Assembly: GCF_001315015.1 (NCBI RefSeq)
Contig: NZ_CP012914.1
Span: forward strand, 2,104,501 to 2,168,500
Direction: 5' to 3'
Source of the DNA: Azospirillum brasilense
GTDB taxonomy: Bacteria > Pseudomonadota > Alphaproteobacteria > Azospirillales > Azospirillaceae
DNA length: 64,000 nt
Positions 1-7,828 of this stretch are shown here, one piece after another. Position numbers and translations under genes: made by a program. Each line of letters begins with the position of its first letter. Position 1 is the first letter of the stretch. Under the pieces are notes generated by a model. The model saw nothing but the letters and a program-made list of their open reading frames with translations. It was not told where the DNA came from and made no database searches.

Positions 1-107
1 GATTTCCCCGAGCCGGATTTCCCCTGAACGGCGACGCACTCGCCGGCCTCCACCTGGAAACTGGCGGGCTTCAGCACGGTCGTGGACAGGTTGCGCACGC
101 TCAGCAT
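1..107 (-). CDS. ABC transporter ATP-binding protein, N-terminal fragment
   Basis: Only the first 35 codons lie in the window; the rest continues beyond base 1. Translation from the ATG at 107 gives MLSVRNLSTTVLKP followed by a typical ABC nucleotide-binding start: a beta strand, a short loop (VEAGECVAV) and the Walker A box GKSGSGKS at the cut edge. It would power an import or export complex, but the substrate cannot be told from this piece. It is divergent from the efflux gene that starts at 236, and the 128 bp between them must hold both promoters. Confidence 0.8.
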   Translation of the reverse strand, partial: MLSVRNLSTTVLKPASFQVEAGECVAVQGKSGSGK

Positions 108-235
108 GGCGGGGTACGGCGACTATTCCGGAAGGTGGAAGGGGAGATTACCAGCCATTCATGGCGGAGTCCTTGCGCGGAACGTCTCGGGGGCTATGGT
201 ACGCCCCACCGCTCATTCCGGCCTGAACCGAGACC

Positions 236-1777
236 ATGACCGACGCCTCCAACGACCACGCCGTCTTCACCCACCGCGAAATCATGCGGGTGTTCAGCGG
301 GGTGGCGCTCGCCATGCTGATGGCGGCGATGGACCAGACCATCGTCGCGACGGCCCTGCCGACCATGGCCCACGACCTGGGAAGCCTGGAGAACCTGCCC
401 TGGGTGGTCACCGCCTATCTGCTGGCCTCGACCTCGACCACGCCGATCTACGGCAAGCTGAGCGACCTCTACGGGCGCAAGCGGGTGCTCCAGGTGGCGA
501 TCTTCCTGTTCCTGGTCGGGTCGGTGCTGTGCGCGCTGGCGCAGAGCATGGGGCAGCTCATCCTGTTCCGCGGCATCCAGGGGCTGGGCGGCGGCGGCCT
601 GATGGCGCTGGCCTTCACCATCATCGGCGACGTGGTGGCCCCGCGGGAGCGCGGGCGCTACCAGGGTTACATCGGCGGCATCTTCGCCCTGTCCAGCGTG
701 GCCGGGCCGCTGCTGGGCGGCATCTTCACGGAGCGGCTGAGCTGGCACTGGATCTTCCTCATCAACCTGCCGCTGGGGGCGGCGGCGCTGCTGATGACCA
801 GCCGGGCGCTCGACCGCCTGCCGGCGGGACGGGCGAAGCCGACCATCGACTATCTCGGGGCGGCGCTGCTGATGGGCACGGTGACCTCGCTGCTGTTCGT
901 GGTGTCGCGCGCCGGCGTCGCCCTGCCCTGGACCTCCCCGACGATCCTCGGCCTGTGCGTGCTGGGCCTCATGATGCTCGGGGTCTTCCTGTGGCACGAG
1001 CGGCGGGTGGAGGAACCGATCCTGCCGCTCCACCTGTTCCGGGAGCCGGTGGTGGCGGTCGCCAACCCGGTGGTGGCGGTGTCGGCCATGGTGCTGTTCG
1101 CCGGCATCGTCTATCTGCCGCTGCGCTCGCAGCTCGTCGCCGGGACCAGCGCCACGACGTCGGGCTTCCTGCTGCTGCCGATGGTTCTGGGCATGGTGCT
1201 GGGCGCCGGGGGCGGCGGTCGGCTGATTTCCAAATCCGGCCGCTACAAGGTCTTCCCGCTGGCCGGGCTGGCGCTGGCGGCGGTGATGTATCTGGCGCTC
1301 GGCCTGTCGCCGACGGTTTCGGAGAGCGGGCTGTGGTCCACGCTGATCCTGGTGCCGCTGGGCATCGGGCTGGGTCTGGTCATGCCGGTGATGACGGTCG
1401 CCGTGCAGAACGCGGTGGACCGGCGCGACCTCGGCGCGGCCACGGCCTCGGTCGGCTTCTTCCGCTCGCTCGGCGGGTCGGTCGGCGTGGCGGTCTTCGG
1501 CGCGGTCTTCGCCGCCGACGTCGAGGCCCGGCTGAACGCCGCCGGCCTGCCCGGCATCAGCGGGCGCGAGGTGATGGAGCGCGGCCCGTCCGCCCTGGCC
1601 AATCTGGCCCCCGCCGCCCGTTCCACCGCCCAGTCGGTGTTCGAGCACGGCTTCTCCACGCTGTTCCTGCTGGCCGCCGGGCTGGCCGTGGTGTCCTTCG
1701 TGCTGACCCTGTTCCTGAAGGAGCTTCCCCTGCGCTCCGCCGCCGACGCCGCCAAAGCCGGGGCGGAGGTGGCCTAA
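236..1777 (+). CDS. MFS multidrug efflux transporter, DHA2 (EmrB/QacA) type
   Basis: A 513-residue inner-membrane protein with about 14 hydrophobic segments, the usual size of 14-TMS drug:proton antiporters. It shows the DHA2 hallmark MDQTIVATALP near residues 32-42 in the first helix and MFS motif A (GKLSDLYGRKRV, about 73-84) in the first cytoplasmic loop. A glycine-rich loop after helix 4 (GLGGGGLMAL) and the GPLLGG motif C-like stretch are also as expected of antiporters. The family expels hydrophobic drugs using the proton gradient; the actual substrate is unknown. No membrane-fusion (EmrA) partner is adjacent, so it may act alone. It ends 16 bp before the stop of the convergent AI-2E permease gene. 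Confidence 0.9.
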   Translation: MTDASNDHAVFTHREIMRVFSGVALAMLMAAMDQTIVATALPTMAHDLGSLENLPWVVTAYLLASTSTTPIYGKLSDLYGRKRVLQVAIFLFLVGSVLCALAQSMGQLILFRGIQGLGGGGLMALAFTIIGDVVAPRERGRYQGYIGGIFALSSVAGPLLGGIFTERLSWHWIFLINLPLGAAALLMTSRALDRLPAGRAKPTIDYLGAALLMGTVTSLLFVVSRAGVALPWTSPTILGLCVLGLMMLGVFLWHERRVEEPILPLHLFREPVVAVANPVVAVSAMVLFAGIVYLPLRSQLVAGTSATTSGFLLLPMVLGMVLGAGGGGRLISKSGRYKVFPLAGLALAAVMYLALGLSPTVSESGLWSTLILVPLGIGLGLVMPVMTVAVQNAVDRRDLGAATASVGFFRSLGGSVGVAVFGAVFAADVEARLNAAGLPGISGREVMERGPSALANLAPAARSTAQSVFEHGFSTLFLLAAGLAVVSFVLTLFLKELPLRSAADAAKAGAEVA

Positions 1778-1793
1778 GGGTTGTGGGGGTCGC

Positions 1794-2876
1794 CTACGCC
1801 TTGTCCTCGCTGGGGAAGTGCCGCCCCTCCCCCAGCTTGTCCTCGATGTAGAGCATGTTGACCAGCACCAGCATCACCACCGCGAAGGGCGTCGCCAGGA
1901 ACATGCCCATCAGCCCGAACAGCACGCCCCCGGCCGCGATGGCCGCGATGGTGATGACCGGAGGCAGGTCCACCACCTTCTTCTGCATCAGCGGCATGAC
2001 GACGTTGCCCTCGACCTGCTGGATCGCCAGGTAGAGCAACGCCACCCACAGCGCCTCCTGCGGTGATTGGGCAAAGGCGATGAGGATCGCCGGGACCGCC
2101 GCCAGGAACGGGCCGATCAGCGGAACGAATTCCAGGAGCGCCGCCAGCAGGCCCAGAGCCGGGGCGCTCGGGATGCCCAGCAGCAGCAGGCCCGCGGTGG
2201 TCAGAACGCCGACGATGGCCATGGCCGAAAGCTGCCCGATCAGCCACTTCCACAGCGAGTCCCCCATCACGTCCATCACCTCCCGCGCCCGCTCGTGGCC
2301 GCGCGGCGGCACCAGCAGGATGACGCCGCGCCGGTAGACGCCGGGCGAAGCGGCGAGGTAGATGGCCGTGAACATCACCACCACCAGATCGCCCAGGAAG
2401 AACATCACGCTCGATGCCACCGTCTGCAGCCGGTTCAGCCAGGAGGAGGCGTCCTGCCCCTGCTTCATGATCTGGTCGCGCAGCGAACCGGGAAGCTGCT
2501 GCACGGCCCCGCTGATCTGCTGGGAGAGCTGGTCGAACTGACTGACCACCGACTGGCCCATCAGCACGCCGCCGCCGATCAGAAGCACCGCCAGGAGCAG
2601 CAGCACGACGCCAAGCGACCAGCCCTGCGCAAGCCCCGTGTAGCGCCGCACCAGCCCGGCGATGCGCTGGAACAGGATCGCCAGAAGCACGCCGGCGAAG
2701 ACCAGCAAGAGCGCATCCGCCACCTGCCAGGCCAGGAACAGCGTGCCCAGCACGCCGGCGGCGATCAGCACCTTCCAGGTGAACAGCTTCAGTTCGGTCG
2801 CGGTGTTCCGCCCGGCGGTTGCCGGCTCCCCAGCTTGCGCAGAGGCATGAAGGGGAGCCTGTCTGGTCGCGTCCAT
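1794..2876 (-). CDS. AI-2E family transporter (PF01594-type permease)
   Basis: A 360-residue membrane protein with the AI-2E family pattern: two N-terminal helices, an amphipathic soluble stretch (about residues 85-150), then a C-terminal helix bundle with the conserved LEFVPLIGPFLAAVPA segment and IQQVEGNVVMPLMQKKVV. Members export small signals or work as ion antiporters, so the name gives no firm substrate. I chose the ATG at 2876 because GGGAAGA lies just upstream; an in-frame ATG at 2906 would add 10 residues. The gene is followed by the convergent efflux pump and preceded by a 240-bp gap. Confidence 0.85.
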   Translation of the reverse strand: MDATRQAPLHASAQAGEPATAGRNTATELKLFTWKVLIAAGVLGTLFLAWQVADALLLVFAGVLLAILFQRIAGLVRRYTGLAQGWSLGVVLLLLAVLLIGGGVLMGQSVVSQFDQLSQQISGAVQQLPGSLRDQIMKQGQDASSWLNRLQTVASSVMFFLGDLVVVMFTAIYLAASPGVYRRGVILLVPPRGHERAREVMDVMGDSLWKWLIGQLSAMAIVGVLTTAGLLLLGIPSAPALGLLAALLEFVPLIGPFLAAVPAILIAFAQSPQEALWVALLYLAIQQVEGNVVMPLMQKKVVDLPPVITIAAIAAGGVLFGLMGMFLATPFAVVMLVLVNMLYIEDKLGEGRHFPSEDKA

Positions 2877-3015
2877 CGTTTCTTCCCGCCGTGTTGCCAC
2901 CGGCATGCCGGTCCGATGGACAAACGCCGCCCGCAGGGAAGTGTTGCACCGTCAGCCCGCTAGCACCTTCGTGCTAATACGCTTATCCGAATGCGCGCGG
3001 ACGGTTGGCGCCCCA

Positions 3016-3090
3016 TATAATGTCTGACGCCAAGGAGTCATTCTCGCTGATGTCACCTCAAAAGCCCGCCGGAAACGGCGGGCTCTTTTC
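3016..3090 (+). ncRNA. candidate short transcript: perfect -10 box followed by a hairpin terminator
   Basis: A perfect TATAAT lies at 3016-3021 on the plus strand. About 45 bp later comes a GC stem (3063-3070 with 3077-3084) followed by CTTTTCTT. Transcription from about 3028 would give an RNA of roughly 60 nt. I see no good -35 box, and the hairpin can equally serve the sensor-kinase operon on the other strand, so this is only a candidate. An alternative reading is a tiny ORF from the ATG at 3050, behind AAGGAG. Confidence 0.25.
3059..3084 (-). terminator. intrinsic terminator of the sensor-kinase operon
   Basis: An 8-bp perfect stem (AGCCCGCC at 3063-3070, GGCGGGCT at 3077-3084) with a 6-nt loop, followed on the minus strand by four T's. 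It sits 35 bp beyond the kinase stop at 3119. The plus-strand flank is also T-rich, so it may work both ways. Confidence 0.7.
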
Positions 3091-3118
3091 TTGTGGGGAG
3101 CGTCTGTTATGGAGAGCG

Positions 3119-4516
3119 TCAGCCGGCGTCCGGCGGGAAGACGATGCCGACCTTCAGACCCGGTTCGTTGTCCTCCAGCCGCAGCGACGCGTCGTGCAGC
3201 CGCGCCACCGCCTCCACGAGGCTGAGGCCCAGCCCGTTTCCCGGCGAGGCCCGCGCAGCGTCCAGCCGGACGAAGCGCTCCAGAACCTTCTCGCGCATGT
3301 CGGCGGGAATGCCGGGACCGTTGTCCGCCACGGTGATGCGGGCGGACTGCCCCGGCCCGACGCCCTCCAGCAGCAGAGTGATGCGCCCGCCCTCCGGCGT
3401 GTATTTGATGGCGTTGTCCAGCAGGTTCGATACCGCCTGCGCCAACAGCTGCTCGTTGCCGCGCACGGTCGGCTCGGCCCGGATGTCGGTGATCAGGGTC
3501 AGGCCCTTCTCCTCGGCCACCGGTTCGTAGAGGTCGGCGGCCAGCCGCACCACGTCGGCCAGCCGCACCGGCTCCAGTCCCTTGCGGTTGGCGCCGGATT
3601 CGGCCTCGGCGATGGACAGCAGCGCGGTGAAGGTGGCGAGCAGCCGGTCGGCCTCAAGGATCGTGTCCTGAAGCACGGCGCGATAGACCTCCGGGTCGTC
3701 GGTCTCGCGGATCAGCGCCAGCTCGACGCGGGCGCGCAGGCGCGACAGGGGCGTTCGCAGGTCGTGGGCCACGCTCTCTGTGACCTGCCGCATGCCGGTC
3801 ATCAGCCGCTCGATCTGGTCGAGCATGGCGTTCAGGTTGCCGGCCAGCCGGTCGATCTCGTCACCGCCGCCGCCGCGCGGGACGCGGCCCGACAGGTCGC
3901 CGGCCATGATGCGGTGGGTGGTGCGGTTGATCGCCTCGATCCGGTGCATGGCGCCGCGCGCCAGCAGAAGGCCGCCGCCGAGCCCCAGCACCACCGTCAC
4001 CAGGAAGACCCAGCGCAGCGACACGACCATGCGGCCGCGGAGCTGGTCCAGCTCGCTCATGTCACGGCCCACCAGCAGGCGGAACTGGCCGGGCAAGACG
4101 AAGCTGACCGCCATCGCGGTGGAGGGCCGGTTGTTCACCCCGCCATAGTCGGAAATCTTGAAATGGGTCCAGCCGCCCGGCCCCGCCGTGGCGTCGGGCC
4201 AGCCCGACAGGTTGCCGGCCAGGATGACGCCGCCCGGCGTGGTCAGCAGATAGATGGAGTTGGTGTGGGAGTAGCCGCTGCGCTCGCGCACGGAATCGAC
4301 CAGCCCGCGCAGGCCGGCGCTGCGGTACTGGTCCTGAAGCCCGGCGACCTCCAGCGCGATGGTGGCGCCGATCTCCTCCTCCAGAAAGCCCGCGGTGGAG
4401 CGGTAGACGACCCCCAGGATCACCCCGACCGAGATGACGAACAGGCCGAGATACAGCAAGGCCAGCCGGAACGGCGTCGTGCGCAGAAGGCGCAGGGTGG
4501 GAAGAACCGCCTTCAC
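3119..4516 (-). CDS. two-component sensor histidine kinase (HAMP-HisKA-HATPase)
   Basis: A 465-residue inner-membrane kinase: a helix near residues 17-37, a periplasmic sensor region of about 130 residues, a second helix near 165-185, a HAMP linker, then the phospho-acceptor box ESVAHDLRTPLSRL with His251. ATP-binding boxes follow: LLDNAIKYTPEGG (N box), ADNGPGI (G1) and GNGLGLSLV (G2). It starts with GTG, 34 bp after the stop of the regulator gene, so the two are co-transcribed partners. The periplasmic domain matches no ligand-binding fold I can name. HtrA lies upstream in the same direction, which suggests but does not prove an envelope-stress role. Confidence 0.92.
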   Translation of the reverse strand: MKAVLPTLRLLRTTPFRLALLYLGLFVISVGVILGVVYRSTAGFLEEEIGATIALEVAGLQDQYRSAGLRGLVDSVRERSGYSHTNSIYLLTTPGGVILAGNLSGWPDATAGPGGWTHFKISDYGGVNNRPSTAMAVSFVLPGQFRLLVGRDMSELDQLRGRMVVSLRWVFLVTVVLGLGGGLLLARGAMHRIEAINRTTHRIMAGDLSGRVPRGGGGDEIDRLAGNLNAMLDQIERLMTGMRQVTESVAHDLRTPLSRLRARVELALIRETDDPEVYRAVLQDTILEADRLLATFTALLSIAEAESGANRKGLEPVRLADVVRLAADLYEPVAEEKGLTLITDIRAEPTVRGNEQLLAQAVSNLLDNAIKYTPEGGRITLLLEGVGPGQSARITVADNGPGIPADMREKVLERFVRLDAARASPGNGLGLSLVEAVARLHDASLRLEDNEPGLKVGIVFPPDAG

Positions 4517-4550
4517 GCGTCCCGGTCCGCCACCATAGCCGCCGCCATCA

Positions 4551-5228
4551 TTATTGCGGCGCCCGCAGGCTGTAGCCGGCGCCGCGCACCGTGTGGATCA
4601 GCGGCGTCGGGAAATCCTTGTCGATCTTCTGGCGCAGGCGGGCGATGTGCACATCGATGACGTTGGTCTGTGGGTCGAAGTGATAGTCCCACACATTCTC
4701 CAGCATCATGGTGCGGGTCACCACGCTGCCGGCGTTGCGCATCAGATACTCCAGCAGAGCGAATTCCCGCGGCAGCAGGTCGATGGACTTGCCGGCCCGC
4801 CGGACGGTGCGCGACAGCAGGTCCAGCTCCAGGTCGGCGACCGCCAGACGGGTCTGCGGCTGGGCGGCGCTGCGGCGGCGCACCAGCACCTCGATCCGGG
4901 CGAGCAGCTCGGAGAAGGCGAAGGGCTTGGTCAGGTAGTCGTCGCCGCCGGCCTTCAGCCCCTTCACCCGGTCGTCGACGCTGCCGAGCGCGGACAGGAA
5001 CAGCACCGGCGTATCGTTGCCGGTGGCGCGCAGGATCTCGACCAGCGACAGTCCGTCGCGGCCCGGCAGCATGCGGTCCACGATCATAACGTCGTAATGC
5101 TCGGAGCCGGCCAGGAACAGCCCCTCCTTGCCGTCGTTGGCGGCGTCCACGACATGCCCGGCCTCTTTCAGCCCCTTGGCCAGATAGGAGGCGGCCTGCT
5201 GGTCGTCTTCGATGACGAGGACTTTCAT
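4551..5228 (-). CDS. OmpR/PhoB-family response regulator
   Basis: A 225-residue transcription factor: a receiver domain with the acidic pair in IEDD (residues 7-9), phospho-acceptor Asp51 in VDRMLPGRDG, and the switch Lys in YLTKPF, then a winged-helix DNA-binding domain ending in DVHIARLRQKID...TVRGAGYSL, the OmpR signature. I use the ATG at 5228 (MKVLVIEDD); a second in-frame ATG at 5234 would add two residues, and neither has a strong ribosome site. It is the cognate partner of the kinase 34 bp downstream. HtrA is 178 bp upstream on the same strand. Confidence 0.92.
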   Translation of the reverse strand: MKVLVIEDDQQAASYLAKGLKEAGHVVDAANDGKEGLFLAGSEHYDVMIVDRMLPGRDGLSLVEILRATGNDTPVLFLSALGSVDDRVKGLKAGGDDYLTKPFAFSELLARIEVLVRRRSAAQPQTRLAVADLELDLLSRTVRRAGKSIDLLPREFALLEYLMRNAGSVVTRTMMLENVWDYHFDPQTNVIDVHIARLRQKIDKDFPTPLIHTVRGAGYSLRAPQ

Positions 5229-5270
5229 GAGCATGAGTCTACCGCATCCTTCCGCGAGTCCAAAGGTGAA

Positions 5271-5299
5271 TGCCCCCGCCCCTCCAGGGAGGGGAGAGG
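5271..5299. repeat. small GGAGAGGG-type palindrome
   Basis: The intergenic region between htrA and the regulator gene holds CCCCTCC/GGAGGGG with a tiny loop, followed by GGAGAGGG. The same octamer and mirror-image C/T arms recur at four other intergenic sites in this window (13.7, 18.9, 40.5 and 59.2 kb), so this looks like a minor copy of a dispersed palindromic repeat. Confidence 0.45.
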
Positions 5300-5406
5300 G
5301 CCAAACGACACGAAGGGGGAGGACGTCCGCGCGGCGGGGGTTCGCACCACGGACATCCTCCACCCCATCACACCGGAGACGGGAGGATCGCCGGTGTTAC
5401 CCTGCG

Positions 5407-6963
5407 TCACGCCTTGACGAGCTTCAGCGGGACGAAACTCTCGTTGCCGCCGCGGTTGACCAGCAGCAGGACCGCCTTTCGGCCATCCTTCTCGGCCTCG
5501 TGCAGGCTCTTGGTCACCTCCGCGGGGGAGGTCACGCTGTGGTCGCCGACCTTGACGATCACGTCGCCCGGACGGACGGGCAGATCACCGGCCTGCGGCG
5601 ACACCGAGGTGACGACCACACCCTTGACGCCCTCGCCCAGGCCGAGGCGGCTGCGGGTGGCGCCGTCCAGCGGGGCCAGCTTCAGCCCATTGACGGTTTC
5701 CATCGCGCTCTCGGCGGCGGGACCGGTCCCCTCGGCGGCGGCCATGCGCTGTTCGGCGGGCAGCGGCGCGATGTGGGCGGTCAGGGTCGTCTCCTTGCCC
5801 TTGCGCACCACGGTCATGTCCACCGTGTCGCCGGCCTTGGTGTCGGCCACCCGGCGGGTCAGGTCGCGCAGCGTGTTCACCGGCTTGCCGCCATAGGCCA
5901 GGATCACGTCGCCCTGGCGCACGCCGGCCTTGGCGGCTGGGCTGTCCGGAGTCACCTCGGCGACCAGGGCGCCCTTGGTCTGGGACAGGCCGACCGACTC
6001 GGCGATCTCCGGCGAGATCTCCTGGATCTTCACGCCCAGCCAGCCGCGCTCGACATGGCCGTTCTCCTTGAGCTGGGCGACGACCTGCTTGGCGATGTTC
6101 GACGGGATGGCGAAGCCGATGCCGACCGAGCCGCCGTTGGGCGAATAGATGGCGGTGTTGATACCGATCACCCGGCCATCCAGCGTGAAGGTCGGGCCGC
6201 CCGAGTTGCCGCGGTTGATGGCGGCGTCGAGCTGCAGGTAGTCGTCATACGGACCGCTGTGGATGTCGCGACCGCGGGCCGAGATGATGCCCTTGGTCAC
6301 CGTTCCGCCCAGCCCGAAGGGGTTGCCGACGGCCATCACCCAGTCGCCGACGCGGGCGGCATCGCTGTCGCCCCAGTCCAGCGCGGGCAGCGCCTTGTCG
6401 GACTTCACCTTCAGCAGGGCGATGTCGGTCTTGGCGTCGCGCCCGACCAGCGTGGCGGGAAGCTCCGTGCCGTCCTGGAGCGTGACCTTGATCTCGTCCG
6501 CACCGTCGATGACGTGGTTGTTGGTCACCACATAGCCGGCCGCGTCGATGATGAAGCCGGAGCCGAGCGAGCCGACCTTGCCGCGCGGCTGGCCCTCGGA
6601 GGGACCCTCGGACTGGTCGTCGCCGCCGGGGCCGCCGTTTTGGCCGAACTGGTCCTGGAACTGGCGGAAGAACTCTTCGAAGGGCGAGCCCGGCGGGAAG
6701 CCGGGCATGCGTGGGTTGCCGCGCTCGGCCTTGGCCTGCTGGGTGGTGGAGACGTTCACCACGGCGGGCGACACCTTGGCCGCCAGATCGGCGAAGCTGC
6801 CCGGCATGGTCTGCGTCAGGGCGCTTTCGGCGGCCGCGGCGGTGGACTGGTTGGCGATCAGGAACGGACCGGTCAGCACCGTGGTGCCGAGGAGGACGGC
6901 GGCGATGGTACGCCGCACCCGGCTCGACCGCGGGGCGCGTCCGGCGTTGGCGGGGGTGGACAT
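5407..6963 (-). CDS. degP: Do/DegP (HtrA)-family periplasmic serine protease
   Basis: A 518-residue envelope protease and chaperone. It has a basic N-terminus and a hydrophobic export or anchor segment (about 20-38), then a trypsin-like domain with catalytic triad His150 (TNNHVID), Asp180 (DIALLKV) and Ser254 (RGNSGGPT). Two PDZ domains follow (about 290-385 and 420-515), with linkers like those of DegP. The low-complexity Gly/Asp/Gln stretch near 100-130 corresponds to the flexible LA loop. I chose the ATG at 6963 because GGAGAG lies 7-8 nt upstream. Degradation of misfolded envelope proteins fits with the two-component genes directly downstream. Confidence 0.93.
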   Translation of the reverse strand: MSTPANAGRAPRSSRVRRTIAAVLLGTTVLTGPFLIANQSTAAAAESALTQTMPGSFADLAAKVSPAVVNVSTTQQAKAERGNPRMPGFPPGSPFEEFFRQFQDQFGQNGGPGGDDQSEGPSEGQPRGKVGSLGSGFIIDAAGYVVTNNHVIDGADEIKVTLQDGTELPATLVGRDAKTDIALLKVKSDKALPALDWGDSDAARVGDWVMAVGNPFGLGGTVTKGIISARGRDIHSGPYDDYLQLDAAINRGNSGGPTFTLDGRVIGINTAIYSPNGGSVGIGFAIPSNIAKQVVAQLKENGHVERGWLGVKIQEISPEIAESVGLSQTKGALVAEVTPDSPAAKAGVRQGDVILAYGGKPVNTLRDLTRRVADTKAGDTVDMTVVRKGKETTLTAHIAPLPAEQRMAAAEGTGPAAESAMETVNGLKLAPLDGATRSRLGLGEGVKGVVVTSVSPQAGDLPVRPGDVIVKVGDHSVTSPAEVTKSLHEAEKDGRKAVLLLVNRGGNESFVPLKLVKA

Positions 6964-7083
6964 CGGTTGCTCTCCGTGACTGGCATGCGTTGTTCGTTGT
7001 CCTGAACGTAGCGGGTGCCGAGTCACGGGGGGCTTGCAGGCGGATTAAAAGTTTTTCAGGGAGGGAATAGAACGGCGCGAGGC

Positions 7084-7656
7084 CTACAGCGCCGAGCCGG
7101 CGATCCGCAGGCGGATGGCCGCGGCCTGCTGGCGGACGCGGTCGAGGTGCGGGTTGATGGTCAGCGCCGCGTCGAAGGCGCGCAGCGCGCCCGCCGGCTG
7201 ATCGATGGCGAGGTAGACCAGCCCCAGCCCGGCCAGAGCCCCGAAATGCCGCGGCTCCAGCGCCAGCACCCGGCGGATGTCGCGCACCGCAGCGTCGTAA
7301 TCACCCAGCATGTATTCGGCGTTGGCCCGCTTGTTCCAACCCTCGGCGTAGGTCGGGTCGGCGGCGACCACTTGGTCGAAGGCGACCAGCGCGTCGGCGT
7401 AGCGGTCGGCGTTCAGGCTCTGCACGCCATGATGCATCAGCACGATCAAGTCGTCGTTGGGATGCTCCAGCCAGACGCCCCAGATGCGGTCCTCGACCGC
7501 CTCCGCCGCGACCGCGTCGCCGGCGGTCTGCAGGTCCTGGAACAAGCCGCCGAGTCGCGCATCCTCTTGCCCTGCCCAGGCCCGCGAACCGGGGCCGGAA
7601 GCGCCGAGGAGCAGAAGGGCCAGGAAGGCCACGGGCAAGAAGATTCGCTGGGTCAT
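7084..7656 (-). CDS. secreted TPR-repeat protein
   Basis: A 190-residue protein with a signal peptide (MTQRIFLPVAFLALLLLG, cleavage near SRAWA) and three tetratricopeptide-like helical pairs: a degenerate first unit around HHGVQSLNADRYADALVAFDQVVAADP, a clear one around AEGWNKRANAEYMLGDYDAAVRDIRRVLALEP, and another around AGLGLVYLAIDQPAGALRAFDAALTINP. TPR proteins are scaffolds for protein contacts, probably here in the periplasm; no partner is obvious. The ATG at 7656 fits the signal peptide, although an upstream in-frame start exists. It lies between HtrA and EF-G on the same strand. Confidence 0.8.
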   Translation of the reverse strand: MTQRIFLPVAFLALLLLGASGPGSRAWAGQEDARLGGLFQDLQTAGDAVAAEAVEDRIWGVWLEHPNDDLIVLMHHGVQSLNADRYADALVAFDQVVAADPTYAEGWNKRANAEYMLGDYDAAVRDIRRVLALEPRHFGALAGLGLVYLAIDQPAGALRAFDAALTINPHLDRVRQQAAAIRLRIAGSAL

Positions 7657-7771
7657 TCCCAAAAACTGGGATGCGTCACTTACCAGCAACACTGATCCGA
7701 AAGTGGTATCGCCGCAAGAAGAATCCCTCATCCCGCCGGGGTGGTCCCGGCAAAGTTCCCGCCGGACAAAG

Positions 7772-7802
7772 AAAAAGGGCCGGCGAATCGCTTCGCCGGC
7801 CC
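7772..7802 (-). terminator. intrinsic terminator downstream of EF-G
   Basis: An 11-bp perfect stem (GGGCCGGCGAA at 7777-7787 with TTCGCCGGCCC at 7792-7802) and a 4-nt loop, followed on the minus strand by TTTTT. It lies 27 bp past the EF-G stop codon. Confidence 0.88.
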
Positions 7803-7828
7803 CTTCCCTTCAAAGCAGCAGCCCGTTA

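Noticed and set aside
82..1851. A 589-codon open frame over the efflux pump gene
   Set aside because: It is an out-of-frame shadow rich in Arg/Gly/Ala; the frame from 236 encodes a proper transporter.
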